Below are positions 54,281 to 64,000 of a stretch of 64,000 nt of DNA, piece after piece (position 1 is the first letter of the stretch; every line of letters begins with the position of its first letter). The notes beneath the pieces are model-generated. The model was given only the letters and a program-made list of their open reading frames with translations, had not been told where the DNA came from and ran no database searches. The stretch lies in assembly GCA_028751875.1 (NCBI GenBank), contig CM054165.1, forward strand, positions 26,521,611-26,585,610. Direction: 5' to 3'. This DNA comes from Rapana venosa (taxonomy: Eukaryota > Mollusca > Gastropoda > Neogastropoda > Muricidae). The position numbers and the translations under genes are program-made.

Positions 54281-54470
54281 CTTTATTTCGAGGATAATGA
54301 TTAAGCACCATGTGCTTTTTTACATCCAGTCCGCCTTGTGGGTACAGAAGAGGGAGTGAGACAGAGACACAGAGAGAGACGGAGATGAGAGTGAGAGAGA
54401 GGTGTGTGTGTGTGGGGTGGAATTGAACCTAGACTGTTTGTGTTTTTTGTCACCTGCTGGACTATGTGTC
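54281..54470 (-). mobile_element. SINE-G, antisense copy
   Basis: TTTATTTCGAGGATAATGAT, GCACCATGTGC, ACATCCAGTCCGCC, GTGGGGTGGAATTGAACCTA (B-box complement) and CACCTGCTGGACTA. Confidence 0.8.
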
Positions 54471-54506
54471 TGTGTGTGTGTGTTGTGTGTGTGTGTGTGG
54501 TGTGTG

Positions 54507-54549
<43 letters not shown>

Positions 54550-54640
54550 GTGTGTGGTGTGTTGTGTTGTGTGTGTGTGTTGTGTCTGTGTTATGTGTGT
54601 GTGGTGGTGTGTGTGTGTGTATGTGTGTGTGTGTGTGCTG
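54471..54640. repeat. (TG)n array
   Basis: Imperfect GT array directly after the SINE-G head. Confidence 0.95.
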
Positions 54641-54789
54641 CTTGATTGGAAAACGCTCTGTTGTATTCATTAAGAAAAGCATCTGCGTTGTGACTCGATA
54701 AATGCTCTGTGAATTTTTTTGGCTTGTGTTTTGAGTTATCTGAGTCTTGTAAGATTGGTTGAATTTGCTGATTGTTTTTTAAAAGAATT

Positions 54790-55375
54790 GATTGAATCTT
54801 AAAGAATTTAAACCACAGAGTGGAAGAATTTGATTGACGTTGAAAGATTTTAAACCACAGAGTGGAAGAATTTGATTGACGTTTAGAGAATTTAAACCAC
54901 AGAGTGAAAGAATTCGATTGATGTTGAAAGAATTTAAACCACAGAGTGGAAGAATTTGATTGACGTTGAAAGAATTTAAACCACAGAGTGGAAGAATTTG
55001 ATTGACGTTGAAAGAATTTAAACCACAGAGTGAAAGATTTTGATTGACGTTGAAAGAATTTGAACCACAGAGTGAAAGATTTTGATTGACGTTGAAAGAA
55101 TTTAAACCACAGAGTGAAAGAATTCTATTGACGTTGAAAGAATTTAAACCACAGAGTGAAAGAATTCGATTGACGTTGAAAGAATTTAAACCACAGAGTG
55201 AAAGAATTTCGATTGACGTTGAAAGAATTTAAACCACAGAGTGAAAGAATTCGATTGACGTTGAAAGAATTTAAACCACAGAGTGAAAGAATTTGATTGA
55301 TGTTGAAAGAATTTAAACCACAGAGTGAAAGAATTTGATTGACGTTTTAAGAATTTAAACCAGAGAGTGAATGAT
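54790..55375. repeat. Minisatellite, 42-bp unit, about 14 copies
   Basis: GAATTTAAACCACAGAGTGG + AAGAATTTGATTGACGTTGA + AA, with point variants. Confidence 0.96.
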
Positions 55376-55860
55376 GGCTGGAATTTTTAAAAAATGGCAT
55401 GTTTTTGATGTATTGTTAAAATGGCAGTCTACAAATCTTGATTGTGATGATCGATTTGTATGATAAAGAATTTGTTACTGGTGGTTAGTCAACTGTTTAG
55501 GAGTAGTTACTCTCATAGATCAGTCGCTATTAATCGTTATGGCTTCCTATCGTTTTGCTGTAACATGTATAATTATAGGAAAGTGCGAACGTGATGCAAC
55601 TCCGGTCCGTATTTATTCATGAAGGCTGTTTATTTGTGATAAATATGATTTATTCATTCAAACTGAACTTTTTGCTTTTCAGGAAAATTGATGATCATAC
55701 TGGTGAAATTGAGTGATGGGCTGGTTGATTTGTTTCTTTGAAGATAATAGTCAGGCTTGGCGGGTTTTGGTCTTTGTTGAAAATCGAGTTTACATCAGTT
55801 AGATTCGGATATCTCTCCTCTACTCCCACCTTTCCTTCTTAATTCCAACCCCCCTCCTCC
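55376..55860. other. A/T-rich intergenic sequence, nothing recognised
   Basis: No open frame, repeat or site that I can support. Confidence 0.4.
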
Positions 55861-56305
<445 letters not shown>

Positions 56306-56784
56306 GGAATGCAAAACTTTCACTTTTAAAGCAAAAAACCTATCTCTCTTTTTGGGAAAAAATTTTAAAAACAAAAAAAAGTTTATCTTGAATTACATTT
56401 TAAACAGTAAATTACTCTGACAAGTTTAATGTATCGGTAAAAATGATATAGATGGGTGGTGATAGGACATTTTTTGGTTGAGTTTGTTAACAATTGTAGT
56501 TGGTTTTGTAATGAAAGATTATGAGGATTAAAAGATGTGATTTTTCTTTAGCAAATTTGTAACGATGATTATTTCTATGCTTGATAATTATGGTGGTGAC
56601 TGATGAATTTTGTGATTTGCAGTATTACATGAAATTATGTCTCATTGTAGCTTTTTTTATATAATGTTTAAAAAAAAAATTGCCTCCCCGTTGATAAGGT
56701 CGATTAAAATTGTTATACTCTGTTGATATTTTGGTGTTATTGTTTTGTGTGTCTGTATGTTTTGTTTATTTATTTATTTATTTT
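56306..56784. other. A/T-rich intergenic sequence
   Basis: No feature recognised. Confidence 0.4.
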
Positions 56785-57058
56785 ATTCTTTTATATCGAG
56801 GACAATGGAATAAGCACTTATGTGCTTTTTTACAAGCAGTCACTGTGTGTATGCGGTTTTGTAAATTCTGTCATCTGTTCCCACTGGCACACAATGGCCT
56901 ATTCTTACAAAAAGTGGAACAGGATTTTAACGTGTGCGCAAGATGTTCTGCATGGGTTCGCACACGGGTCCTCGGTTTATAATCTCATCCGAAGGACTTT
57001 TGGGGAGAGTGGAGTCTGCACTGATGTTAACTCGCTGGGGAAAATATCCCCTTGAATG
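56785..57058 (-). mobile_element. SINE-A, antisense, truncated at a TG array
   Basis: ATATCGAGGACAATGGAATA to GGGAAAATATCCCCTTGAAT; the tRNA-like head is missing and TG repeats follow. Confidence 0.92.
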
Positions 57059-57152
57059 GGAATGTATGTGTGTAGTGTGTGTGTGTAGTGTGCGTGTGGT
57101 GTGTGTATGCGTGTGTGTGTGTTTAATTTATTTTAATTTAATTTTAAATTTT

Positions 57153-57428
57153 ATTCTTTTATATCGAGGATAATGGAATAAGCACGTATGTGCTTTTTTA
57201 CATCCAGTCCCCGTGTGTATGTGGTTTTGTAAATTCTGTCATCTGTTCTCACCGGCACACATTGGCCTACTTTTATGAAAAGCGGAACAGGATTTTAACA
57301 TGTGCGCAAGATGTTCTTCGTGCGTTCGCACAAGGGGCCTCGGTTGATAGTCTCATCCGAAGGACTTTTGGGGAGAGTGGAGTCTGCACTGATGTTAACT
57401 CGCAGGGGAAAATATCCCCTTGATTGAG
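57153..57428 (-). mobile_element. SINE-A, antisense, truncated at the same place
   Basis: Same extent as the previous copy (ends GGGAAAATATCCCCTTGATT), followed by TG-rich sequence. The two may be a tandem duplication of SINE plus TG spacer. Confidence 0.92.
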
Positions 57429-57639
57429 AATGTGTATGCGTGTGTGCACGCGTGTGTGGGCCCCTTGGGAAGATACCAAGAGCTCTTTCAGTATAAAGAC
57501 TATCTCCACATTCAGAAAGTTTTCTGCTAGAAACTTCCCTTTTTCTATTGCTTCCCTTTTCTTGTTTTTTCTTTTTTTTTTGAGTTTTCTCTCTGCCATT
57601 TCAAGCCGATTTCTTGCCTCTTTAGGCCGGCAGCATAAA

Positions 57640-58105
57640 ATAGTCTACATTTTGCAAGCAGTCTCAAAGCACATGCACTTCCATAGCAGCATCATTACGT
57701 CATCCTTGTCACCTGAAACAATCATCATGCAATACAACCAAAAATGGCTCTGGTTCAAATACTCTGGGCTCATCGAGACTTCAGTTTCAGTTTCCCCATA
57801 CATTTCTGTGCCTGTGGTGAGCTTGTGTCAAAGCCTTTGGGGTTGGAGGTTCACAGGGGACTGTCGTTAGAGGGATGTTGTGGTGGTTGCCACCTCTGGT
57901 GGTCAACTCACTTCAGTCTGGCTCCGCGACTGAGCTAATACTGTGGTTAGTAGGGGGCTTAGTAGGTGGTGTCCTGCGTATGTTAGAACAGAACAGACAC
58001 CACTGAACACCACCAAAATTGACCCAGCAGCAGTGCAGGGTCCCCTCTGACTGGTGGCCCCACGGTGGCCTGACATTGATAAGCTCCCTGTGGACTTCTG
58101 ACACA
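57640..58105. repeat. Dispersed repeat (family E), copy 3
   Basis: CATAGCAGCATCATTACGTC, TTAGAGGGATGTTGTGGTGG, GTGTCCTGCGTATGTTAG, TGACCCAGCAGCAGTGCAGG and CTGACTGGTGGCCCCACGG. Confidence 0.78.
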
Positions 58106-58114
58106 TATACCATA

Positions 58115-58205
58115 CATACACACAGTGTACGCACACGCACTACGCACACACACTACGCGCGCGCGCACACACACACACACACTGCGCACACACACTACAT
58201 ACACT

Positions 58206-58236
<31 letters not shown>

Positions 58237-58262
58237 TACACTGCCCACACGCACACACACGC
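58115..58262. repeat. (CA)n-rich cluster
   Basis: CA, CGCA and GCGC runs just before segmental duplication copy 1. Confidence 0.92.
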
Positions 58263-58895
58263 ACACACATACACGATTCAAGATTTAAGATTTTAAGTCC
58301 TTTCACCCATTTTAGGGTATGGAGGATTACAAAGAATTCAACAGGAGAATAAACCTAACAGCAATGCACCCAAAAACAATGTCAATACTAACAGGAACTG
58401 AAAACCAAGAGTTCATCGCAAAATGATAAGCAAATGGTATTAAACACTCAAGACTTCGGATGAGACTATAAACCGAGGTCCCGTGTACGAACGCACGCAG
58501 AACATCTTGCGCACACGTTAAATCCTGTTCCGCTTTTCGAAAGAGTAGGCCATTGTGTGCCGGTGGGAACAGATGACAGAATTTACAAAACCGCAAACAC
58601 ACGGGGACTGGATGTAAAAAAGCACATAAGTGCTTATTCCATTATCCTCGATATAAAAGAATAAATAAATTAAATAAATAAATAAATAAAGTAATATAAA
58701 TTTCTTTAAAAGGCACAATCTACACTTGTGAGAAAGACAAGTGAAATTTCAAGAAATGCCTGCAAATCTTATGAATTTTGAGAGCGACAGGAGAACTTTT
58801 CGAGATTTGCATTTCATTAGCATACAAAAATTATAACTGGACATGGGTTGAAGAAAATGTCGGGGAATAAAATCTTGTCGTACATGTTTGAAGTG

Positions 58896-58905
<10 letters not shown>
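58263..58905. repeat. Segmental duplication copy 1, split by SINE-A
   Basis: Matches 60889-61285 (CACGATTCAAGATTTAA, GGGTATGGAGGATTACAAA, GAATTTTGAGAGCGACAGGA, GGACATGGGTTGAAGAAAAT). A sense SINE-A (58452-58690) is inserted only in this copy. Confidence 0.92.
58452..58690 (+). mobile_element. SINE-A, 5' truncated, inside duplication copy 1
   Basis: Begins ACTTCGGATGAGACTATAAA, ends ATTATCCTCGATATAAAAGA + ATAAATAAAT. Confidence 0.93.
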
Positions 58906-58926
<21 letters not shown>

Positions 58927-58974
58927 CCCCCCCCCCCCCCCCCCCCCAACCCCAAACACACACACACTACACAT

Positions 58975-59375
58975 CATCATCATCATCATCAGACCCGTGA
59001 CCTTGGCGGTCGTGGGGGAGACACGAAAGACGATGCCGTGGTAAGCCTCCTCCATCCATCTCGGTCCTCGGCTCTGCGAAGTAGTGCCGAGTCATTCATC
59101 CTGGTCCATTCTCTGATGTTGTCCATCCATGACTTGTTCTGTCTTCCCCTCTTTCTGCCACCTTCGAGTGTTCCCTGCAGTACTGTTTTGGGCAGAGTGT
59201 TGTGGCGGGTGACGTGGCCGAACCATGTCAGCTTTTTCTTCTTGACGATGGTGAGAAGGGGTTCCTGTGGACCTGCCAGCCGTATTATTTGACTCTTGAC
59301 AAATTCATTGGTCTTTCGTTCTCTCCAGGATATGCCCAGTAGTTTTCTATGGCATTTTGTTTCGAATGACTGGAT
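58975..59375 (-). mobile_element. LINE C-terminal fragment, third family
   Basis: Minus-strand translation contains LTWFGHVTRHNTLPKTVLQG, TLEGGRKRGRQNKSWMDNIR, EWTRMNDSALLRRAEDRD and WRRLTTASSF, the end of a non-LTR reverse transcriptase, followed by an (ATG)n tail (58977-58993). Confidence 0.88.
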
Positions 59376-59379
59376 TCAC

Positions 59380-59573
59380 TACACAAACTCTCCTTTAAAC
59401 CCCAACAGGTGTAAAAATCACAAAGGAAAATCCCGAAGCATAATTTTTAACCATGCACTGAGGTGGTTCTAAAGATTGAAGCGCGTGTGAATTTGACTCC
59501 ATCGAAACTGAACGAATGAAAATGCAGATAAAGAAAGAGCACACGCAATTCTTACCTGGCCAATTTTTTTTTT

Positions 59574-59604
<31 letters not shown>

Positions 59605-59945
59605 GGTGACAAGGTAGAAAATATAAAAAAGTTGAGGCAAAGAAGCTTACAACACATTTCAGTTGCAAAGTCTGTAAGCTGTGGGGATTGGTGGTTGATT
59701 TCAGTTTTGCTTTTTAAAATTGGTTTTGTGGCAAGGGTGGTGTGTTTTATTTTGATATTTTGCACAAGTGTGGGTGATTCTGCGTTAATATTATCACCCA
59801 GAAAGCTGTTTTTCGCTGGGCGGGGTAGGGTAAGTAAGCAACTGTTAACGGTTTTATCAGCTTTCTTTCCGTTTCTTTCTGTCTGTCAGTCAGACAGTCA
59901 GTCAGTCAGTCTGTCTGTCTGTCTCTCTGTGAGTCAGTCTATCTT
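59380..59945. other. Right part of segmental duplication copy 1, with poly-T/poly-G and (GTCA)n
   Basis: 59420-59760 aligns in pieces to 61700-61970 (TCCCGAAGC, GAGGTGGTTCTA, CGCAATTCTTACCTG, GTTGCAAAGTCTGTA). T and G runs at 59566-59607 are inserted. Both copies keep a minus-strand CAGGTAAGAATT donor-like site. Confidence 0.6.
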
Positions 59946-59947
59946 CA

Positions 59948-60330
59948 CCCGTCAGCGCCTGGGCTTTATCACAGTGCTTGATTAAACCATTGACGCTGGG
60001 GGCAACAGCAAGGTGAGAGGCTGTATGACCAGTGGCTTTCCCACTCATGGAATTCCACTTTACAGCTTAGTCTTTAAGTGATCGACTATGACTCTCTGAC
60101 TAGGAGGCTTGACTCGCACAGTCCTTATGTGCTGCAGCCCTGGGGGCTGGTTGGCCTTTGGAGAACATCTCCAACGCTGACTATCCTTATGCCCACTTGG
60201 CCGAGAGAGTGGGGATGTACTGTGGGCAAGGCATCTCCACTATAATCAAATTTCTGCCCAGTTTCCGAAACAGCAGCTGCCTCCTCTGCTGTTTTGGAGG
60301 TCATCGTTGAAAACGACGGACTAACATACA
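59948..60330 (-). mobile_element. LINE derivative 5' block with intact 59-codon ORF, copy 3
   Basis: Minus-strand ORF starts MTSKTAEEAAAVSETGQKFD (ATG near 60304) and ends PTSPQGCST at 60125. Here the block is not followed by the RT fragment but by a TCTG repeat. Confidence 0.82.
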
Positions 60331-60560
60331 TACATACTGTCTATCTTTCTGTCTCTCTGTCTTTCTGTGCTTGTCTGTCTGTCTTTCTGTGCGTCAGTCT
60401 GTCTGTCATTTCTTTCACCTGCAGTTTCTTCTTCTTCTTCTTCTTCTTCTTCTTCTTCTTCTTCTTCTACGTCCTCTTTTCTCCGTCCTTACATCCTTCT
60501 TCTTTCTTTCTTTTCTTTTTTTCTTTCTTTGTCGTCAATTTTGTTTTCATATTTTGATTA
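60331..60560. repeat. (TCTG)n and (TTC)n arrays
   Basis: TCTG/TTTCTG at 60340-60415, TTC at 60426-60470, then T-rich sequence. Confidence 0.93.
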
Positions 60561-60604
60561 GTGTGTGTGTGTGGATATTTCTGCATCTAGGGTCGGAGAG
60601 AAAC

Positions 60605-60606
60605 GC

Positions 60607-60639
<33 letters not shown>

Positions 60640-60888
60640 GCGAGACAGACGCGTACGCACACACGTGCACGCATGCACACACACTCACGTTTACACACAT
60701 GCCTGCATGCGCGCGTGTGCGCTCACACACACACACGCGCGCGCGCGCTCACACACACGCACGCACGCACGTACACACACACACACACACACACGCACAC
60801 ACACACACGCACACACACACACATGCATGCGCGCGTGTGTCCCCCCCCCCCCCTCACTCTCCTCGCGCGCGGGCGTGCGCACACACAC
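60605..60888. repeat. (ACAG)n, CA/CG-rich array and poly-C
   Basis: ACAG repeats 60608-60641, CA/GCGC mixture to 60840, C run 60841-60853. Confidence 0.95.
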
Positions 60889-61285
60889 ACGATTCAAGAT
60901 TTAATTCCTTTCACCCTTTTTGGGGTATGGAGGATTACAAACAAATTGAATAGGGGAATAAACCTAACAGCAATACACCCAAAAATAACATGAATACTAA
61001 CAGTAACTGAAAAGCAAGAGTTCATCGCATAATGATAAGCAAACGGTTTTAATGACTCAATACTATTTTTAAGTATACACATTTCTTTAAAAGACACAAT
61101 CTGCACATATGAAAGACAATTGACATTTCAAGAAATACCTGCAAATCTTATGAATTTTGAGAGCGACAGGAGAACTTTTCGAGATTTGCATTTCATTAGC
61201 CTACAAAAATTATAACTGGACATGGGTTGAAGAAAATGTCGGGTAATAAAATCTTGTTGTAAATGTTTGAAGTGGGGACATTCAA
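60889..61285. repeat. Segmental duplication copy 2 (uninterrupted)
   Basis: The same sequence as 58263-58905 without the SINE-A insertion. Confidence 0.92.
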
Positions 61286-61467
61286 TTCATCCCCTAAAAC
61301 AGACATATTGCATTTTGAACATATTCTTTCTTCCCTTGGTATATGGTTTCCATCACACACACAATCTATCTATCTATCTATCTCTTTTATTCAGTCTCCT
61401 ATTTTAGGGCCGTCTGGTAAGTGGAAAGACGTTAAAATTGAAGACCTACTTACACACACACACACAG

Positions 61468-61690
61468 GAGATATTTTCCCCTGGAGTTCACATCAGTGCA
61501 GACTCCACTCTCTGCGAACGCACGCAGAGCATCTTGCGCACACGTTAAAATCCTGTTCCGCGTTTCGTAAGAGTAGGCCATTGTGTGCCGGTGGGAACAG
61601 ATGACAGAATTTATAAAACCGCCTACACACGGGGACTGGATGTAAAAAACCCACATAAGTGCTTATTCCATTATCCTCGATATAAAAGAA
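61468..61690 (+). mobile_element. SINE-A, internally deleted
   Basis: GAGATATTTTCCCCTGGAGT, then CACTCTCTGCGAACGCACGC (core missing), then GAGTAGGCCATTGTGTGCCG and the usual tail. Confidence 0.9.
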
Positions 61691-61699
61691 AAAAAAAAA

Positions 61700-62160
61700 A
61701 AGCAACAACGGGAATTCCCGAAGCGACGAGAGAATGAGGTGGTTCTATACTGAAAAAGCAATTCAGGTATGAAATCTTACGAGACCTACTTCATGTTTAA
61801 ACGAATGAGAAAACAGAATAAATGCAGACGACACGTAATTCTTACCTGTCCTGTACAACTTAGCTGACAAGGTTTGATGCAATATCCAGTTTCGTTTGCA
61901 AGTCTGTATTAATTTTGTGAGAGAGGGAACATTTTTGGTGATAATATTATTGTCATTATTTTGAAAAATGTGCAGTTTTGCTGACAACTGTAATCGTGTA
62001 CTGTTTCGTGAAGAAAGCGTGGGTGGTTTTTACGTTTTTCTTGTTGTTTTTATTATTTTTTTTTTGGTCGTAATAGGAGTGGTGATATTCAAATTGGGTC
62101 CATCCCTCAGATTCCGGAATCCTTTGGGGCGCCTTCAAAGCTTTGTCAACCACCTTTCTC
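61700..62160. other. Right part of segmental duplication copy 2 and flank
   Basis: See 59380-59945. The minus strand carries CAGGTAAGAATTACG (around 61834-61848). Confidence 0.55.
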
Positions 62161-62164
62161 CTGT

Positions 62165-62395
62165 CACAAGTTCAAATTGGGTGGTGTTCAAATTTGAGTG
62201 GTGTTCAAATTGAGTGATGTTCAAATTGAGTGGTGTTCAAATTTGAGTGGTGTTCAAATTGAGAGGTGTTTAAGTTGAGTGGTGTTCAAATTAAGTGATG
62301 TTCAAATTGAGTGGTGTTCAAATTAAGTGATGTTCAAATTGAGAGGTGTTTAAGTTGAGTGATGTTCAAGTTGGACGTTTTTTTTGCTCAGAATT
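62165..62395. repeat. Minisatellite, 16-17-bp unit
   Basis: TGTTCAAATTGAGTGG and variants, about 13 copies. Confidence 0.95.
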
Positions 62396-62830
62396 TTAAA
62401 AATTCTTTGGTGTTAGAATATAACAAAAATCTCTGTAGTTGCTCAAATTTAAGAAAAAGTCTTTGGCGTTGCTTAAATTAGAATACACAAAAAAAATCTT
62501 TGAGGTAGCTCAAATTTAAGAAAAAGCCTTTGGCGTTGCTTAAATTAGAATACAAAAAAAAAAATCTTTGGGTTGCTCAAATTTAAGAAAAAGTCTTTGG
62601 CGTTGCTCAGATTAGAATTGAAAAATATTCTTTGGGGGGTGCTCAAATGAGAATTTGCCAAACATTCTTTGGGAGGTGCTCAAATGAGAATTAAAAAAAA
62701 TATATTTAGGGCTGCTCAAATTAGAATTTACCAAACATTCTTTGGCGTAGGTCAAATTAGAATTTACCACCAAAAAAAAAAATCTGTTGGGTTGTTCAAA
62801 TTAGAATTAAAAAAAATTATTATTTGGTGA
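62396..62830. repeat. Degenerate minisatellite of about 30-60 bp
   Basis: Repeats of GCTCAAATTTAAGAAAAAGT + CTTTGGCGTTGCT and GCTCAAATGAGAATT... with A-run length variation. Confidence 0.88.
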
Positions 62831-62839
62831 ACACTGAAC

Positions 62840-62935
62840 AGTGATTCCCAAGCGGGATGAGTGAGACGAGGCGTATAATTCTGCGTGATCTTCAGTGTGT
62901 TAAGCTGGGAATGTCCAACAATCAGCAATATTCTT
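62840..62935. repeat. Family F fragment
   Basis: CAGTGATTCCCAAGCGGGAT + GAGTGAGAC, as in 8733-8800. Confidence 0.7.
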
Positions 62936-63039
62936 CGCGGTAAGTAAAGACTTTGTGAAATGTTTTGTCATGTGTTTGGTTTGGTTTGTGTTTTTGTTCA
63001 TCCTTTTTTCGTTTCTGGTTTTTGTTTCCTAGATTTTGC

Positions 63040-64000
63040 TTATTGTTCACTGTTTCTTTCTTTTCTTTCTTTCTTTTTTCTTCTTTTTTCTTTCTTTCAC
63101 TTTCTTTTCTTTCACTTTCTTATCTTTCTTCTCTTCTTTTCTTTCTTTTCTTTCTTTTTTCTTTCTTTCTTTTCTTTCTGTCTGTCTGTCTGTCTGTCTG
63201 TCTCTTTCTTTATTTTTTTCTTTCTTTCTTTCTGTCTGTCTGTCTTCTTTCTTTTTTCTTTCACTTCATTTCTTTCCTTCTTTCTGTCTGTTTGTCGTCT
63301 GTCTGTCTGTGTCTGTCTTCTTTCTTTCTTGAATTTCTTTCACTTTCATGGCTTTCTTTCTTTTTCTTTCTTTCTCTTCTTTCTCTTCTATCTTTCTCTT
63401 TCTTTCTTTTTTAAACTTTCATTTCTGTCTGTCTTCTCTGTCTGTCTGTCTGTCTGTCTTTCTCTTTCTTTCTTTTTTTTTTTCTTTCTTTCTTTCTTTC
63501 TTTCTCTTTCATTGAATTTCTTTCACTTTCATTTCTTTCTTTCTTAAGGCTTTTCTTTTTTTTTCTTTCGTTCTTTGATTTCTTTTTTTCTTTTTTTTCT
63601 TTCTTTGAGTTCCTTTCACATTTTTTTCTTTGTTTCTGTCTTTCTTCTTCCTTCTTTCCTTCCTCTGAGTTTTTTTTTTCCATTCATTCTTTCTGTCTTT
63701 CTGTCTATGTGCCTGTCTGACTGTCTTGTCTTCCTTCCTTCCTTTCTTCCTTCTGTCTGTCTGTCTTTCTGTCACTTTCTATTCTTTGTTTTTTTTTTTT
63801 CTTCTTCTTACTTTAATTTTGTTTCTTTCTCTTGTTTTCTCTCCTTTTCTGTCTGTCTGTCTGTCTGTTTCTTTCTTTCTTTCTTCCTTCATTCCTTTCT
63901 TACGTTTTTTGGGTTAGATTTATTTGTTGTTGTTGTTTGTTTTATCTGTTTTTGTCATTGTTTTTGCTGTTTTTCTTTTTGGCTTTCATTTTTCTTTTTT
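63040..64000. repeat. (TTTC)n/(TCTG)n pyrimidine array running off the window
   Basis: About 960 bp of T/C-rich tetranucleotides with imperfect periods of 100-250 bp (TTTCTTTCACTTTCAT recurs). Long Phe-Leu-Ser frames are products of it. Confidence 0.95.

Noticed and set aside
62960..63917. Phe/Leu/Ser-rich frames and Lys/Glu-rich antisense frames at the right edge
   Set aside because: They arise from the pyrimidine tetranucleotide array. No start, stop or splice evidence sets one frame apart.

Overview
This window looks like eukaryotic, probably molluscan (perhaps gastropod) genomic DNA. Two conserved animal genes are split into short GT-AG exons and embedded in a dense layer of SINEs, LINE fragments, minisatellites and very long microsatellites. 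No prokaryotic operon, rRNA gene, intact tRNA gene or CRISPR array is visible. The organism call is an inference from repeat style and gene structure.

Left arm (1-14150, minus strand): the first four coding exons of a fragile X family gene (FMR1/FXR) run right to left (14150-14100, 10035-9983, 8218-8122, 3976-3822) and encode the two N-terminal Tudor/Agenet domains. The rest of the gene lies beyond the left edge. Intron 3 carries a 3046-bp piggyBac element, with a frameshifted three-exon transposase, inserted at the TTAA of an older SINE. Intron 1 carries a 697-bp TTAA-flanked MITE-like element. A roughly 1.5-kb satellite with a 34-bp unit and a local 141-bp higher-order repeat lies at 1858-3387.

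Middle (14.2-21.4 kb): the upstream region between the two genes. It holds SINEs, a LINE fragment and a 287-bp tandem duplication; each copy holds an 84-nt exon-like segment on the minus strand.

Right-centre (21458-42204, plus strand): a complete nine-exon Kelch-like gene (BTB-BACK-Kelch, 616 residues predicted, reading frame kept through all eight junctions). Its introns are unusual. The 3' ends of exons 2 and 4, with their splice donors, are duplicated into the following introns. G-rich or TG-rich tracts start just after most exon ends, and introns 3 and 4 contain inverted retroelement tails.

Right arm (42.2-64 kb): no gene recognised. It holds SINE copies, LINE 3' fragments on both strands, minisatellites, a diverged segmental duplication (58.3-59.8 and 60.9-62.0 kb) and simple repeats.

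The most distinctive observations are: a composite SINE whose head joins a tRNA-like and a 5S-rRNA-like promoter (about 13 copies); a core sequence shared by three or more SINE families with different heads and tails; a SINE tail matching the 3' end of a LINE in the same window; a 59-codon ORF intact in three dispersed copies of a deleted LINE derivative; a recurring hairpin motif beside TG arrays; and the exon-end duplications in the Kelch-like gene.
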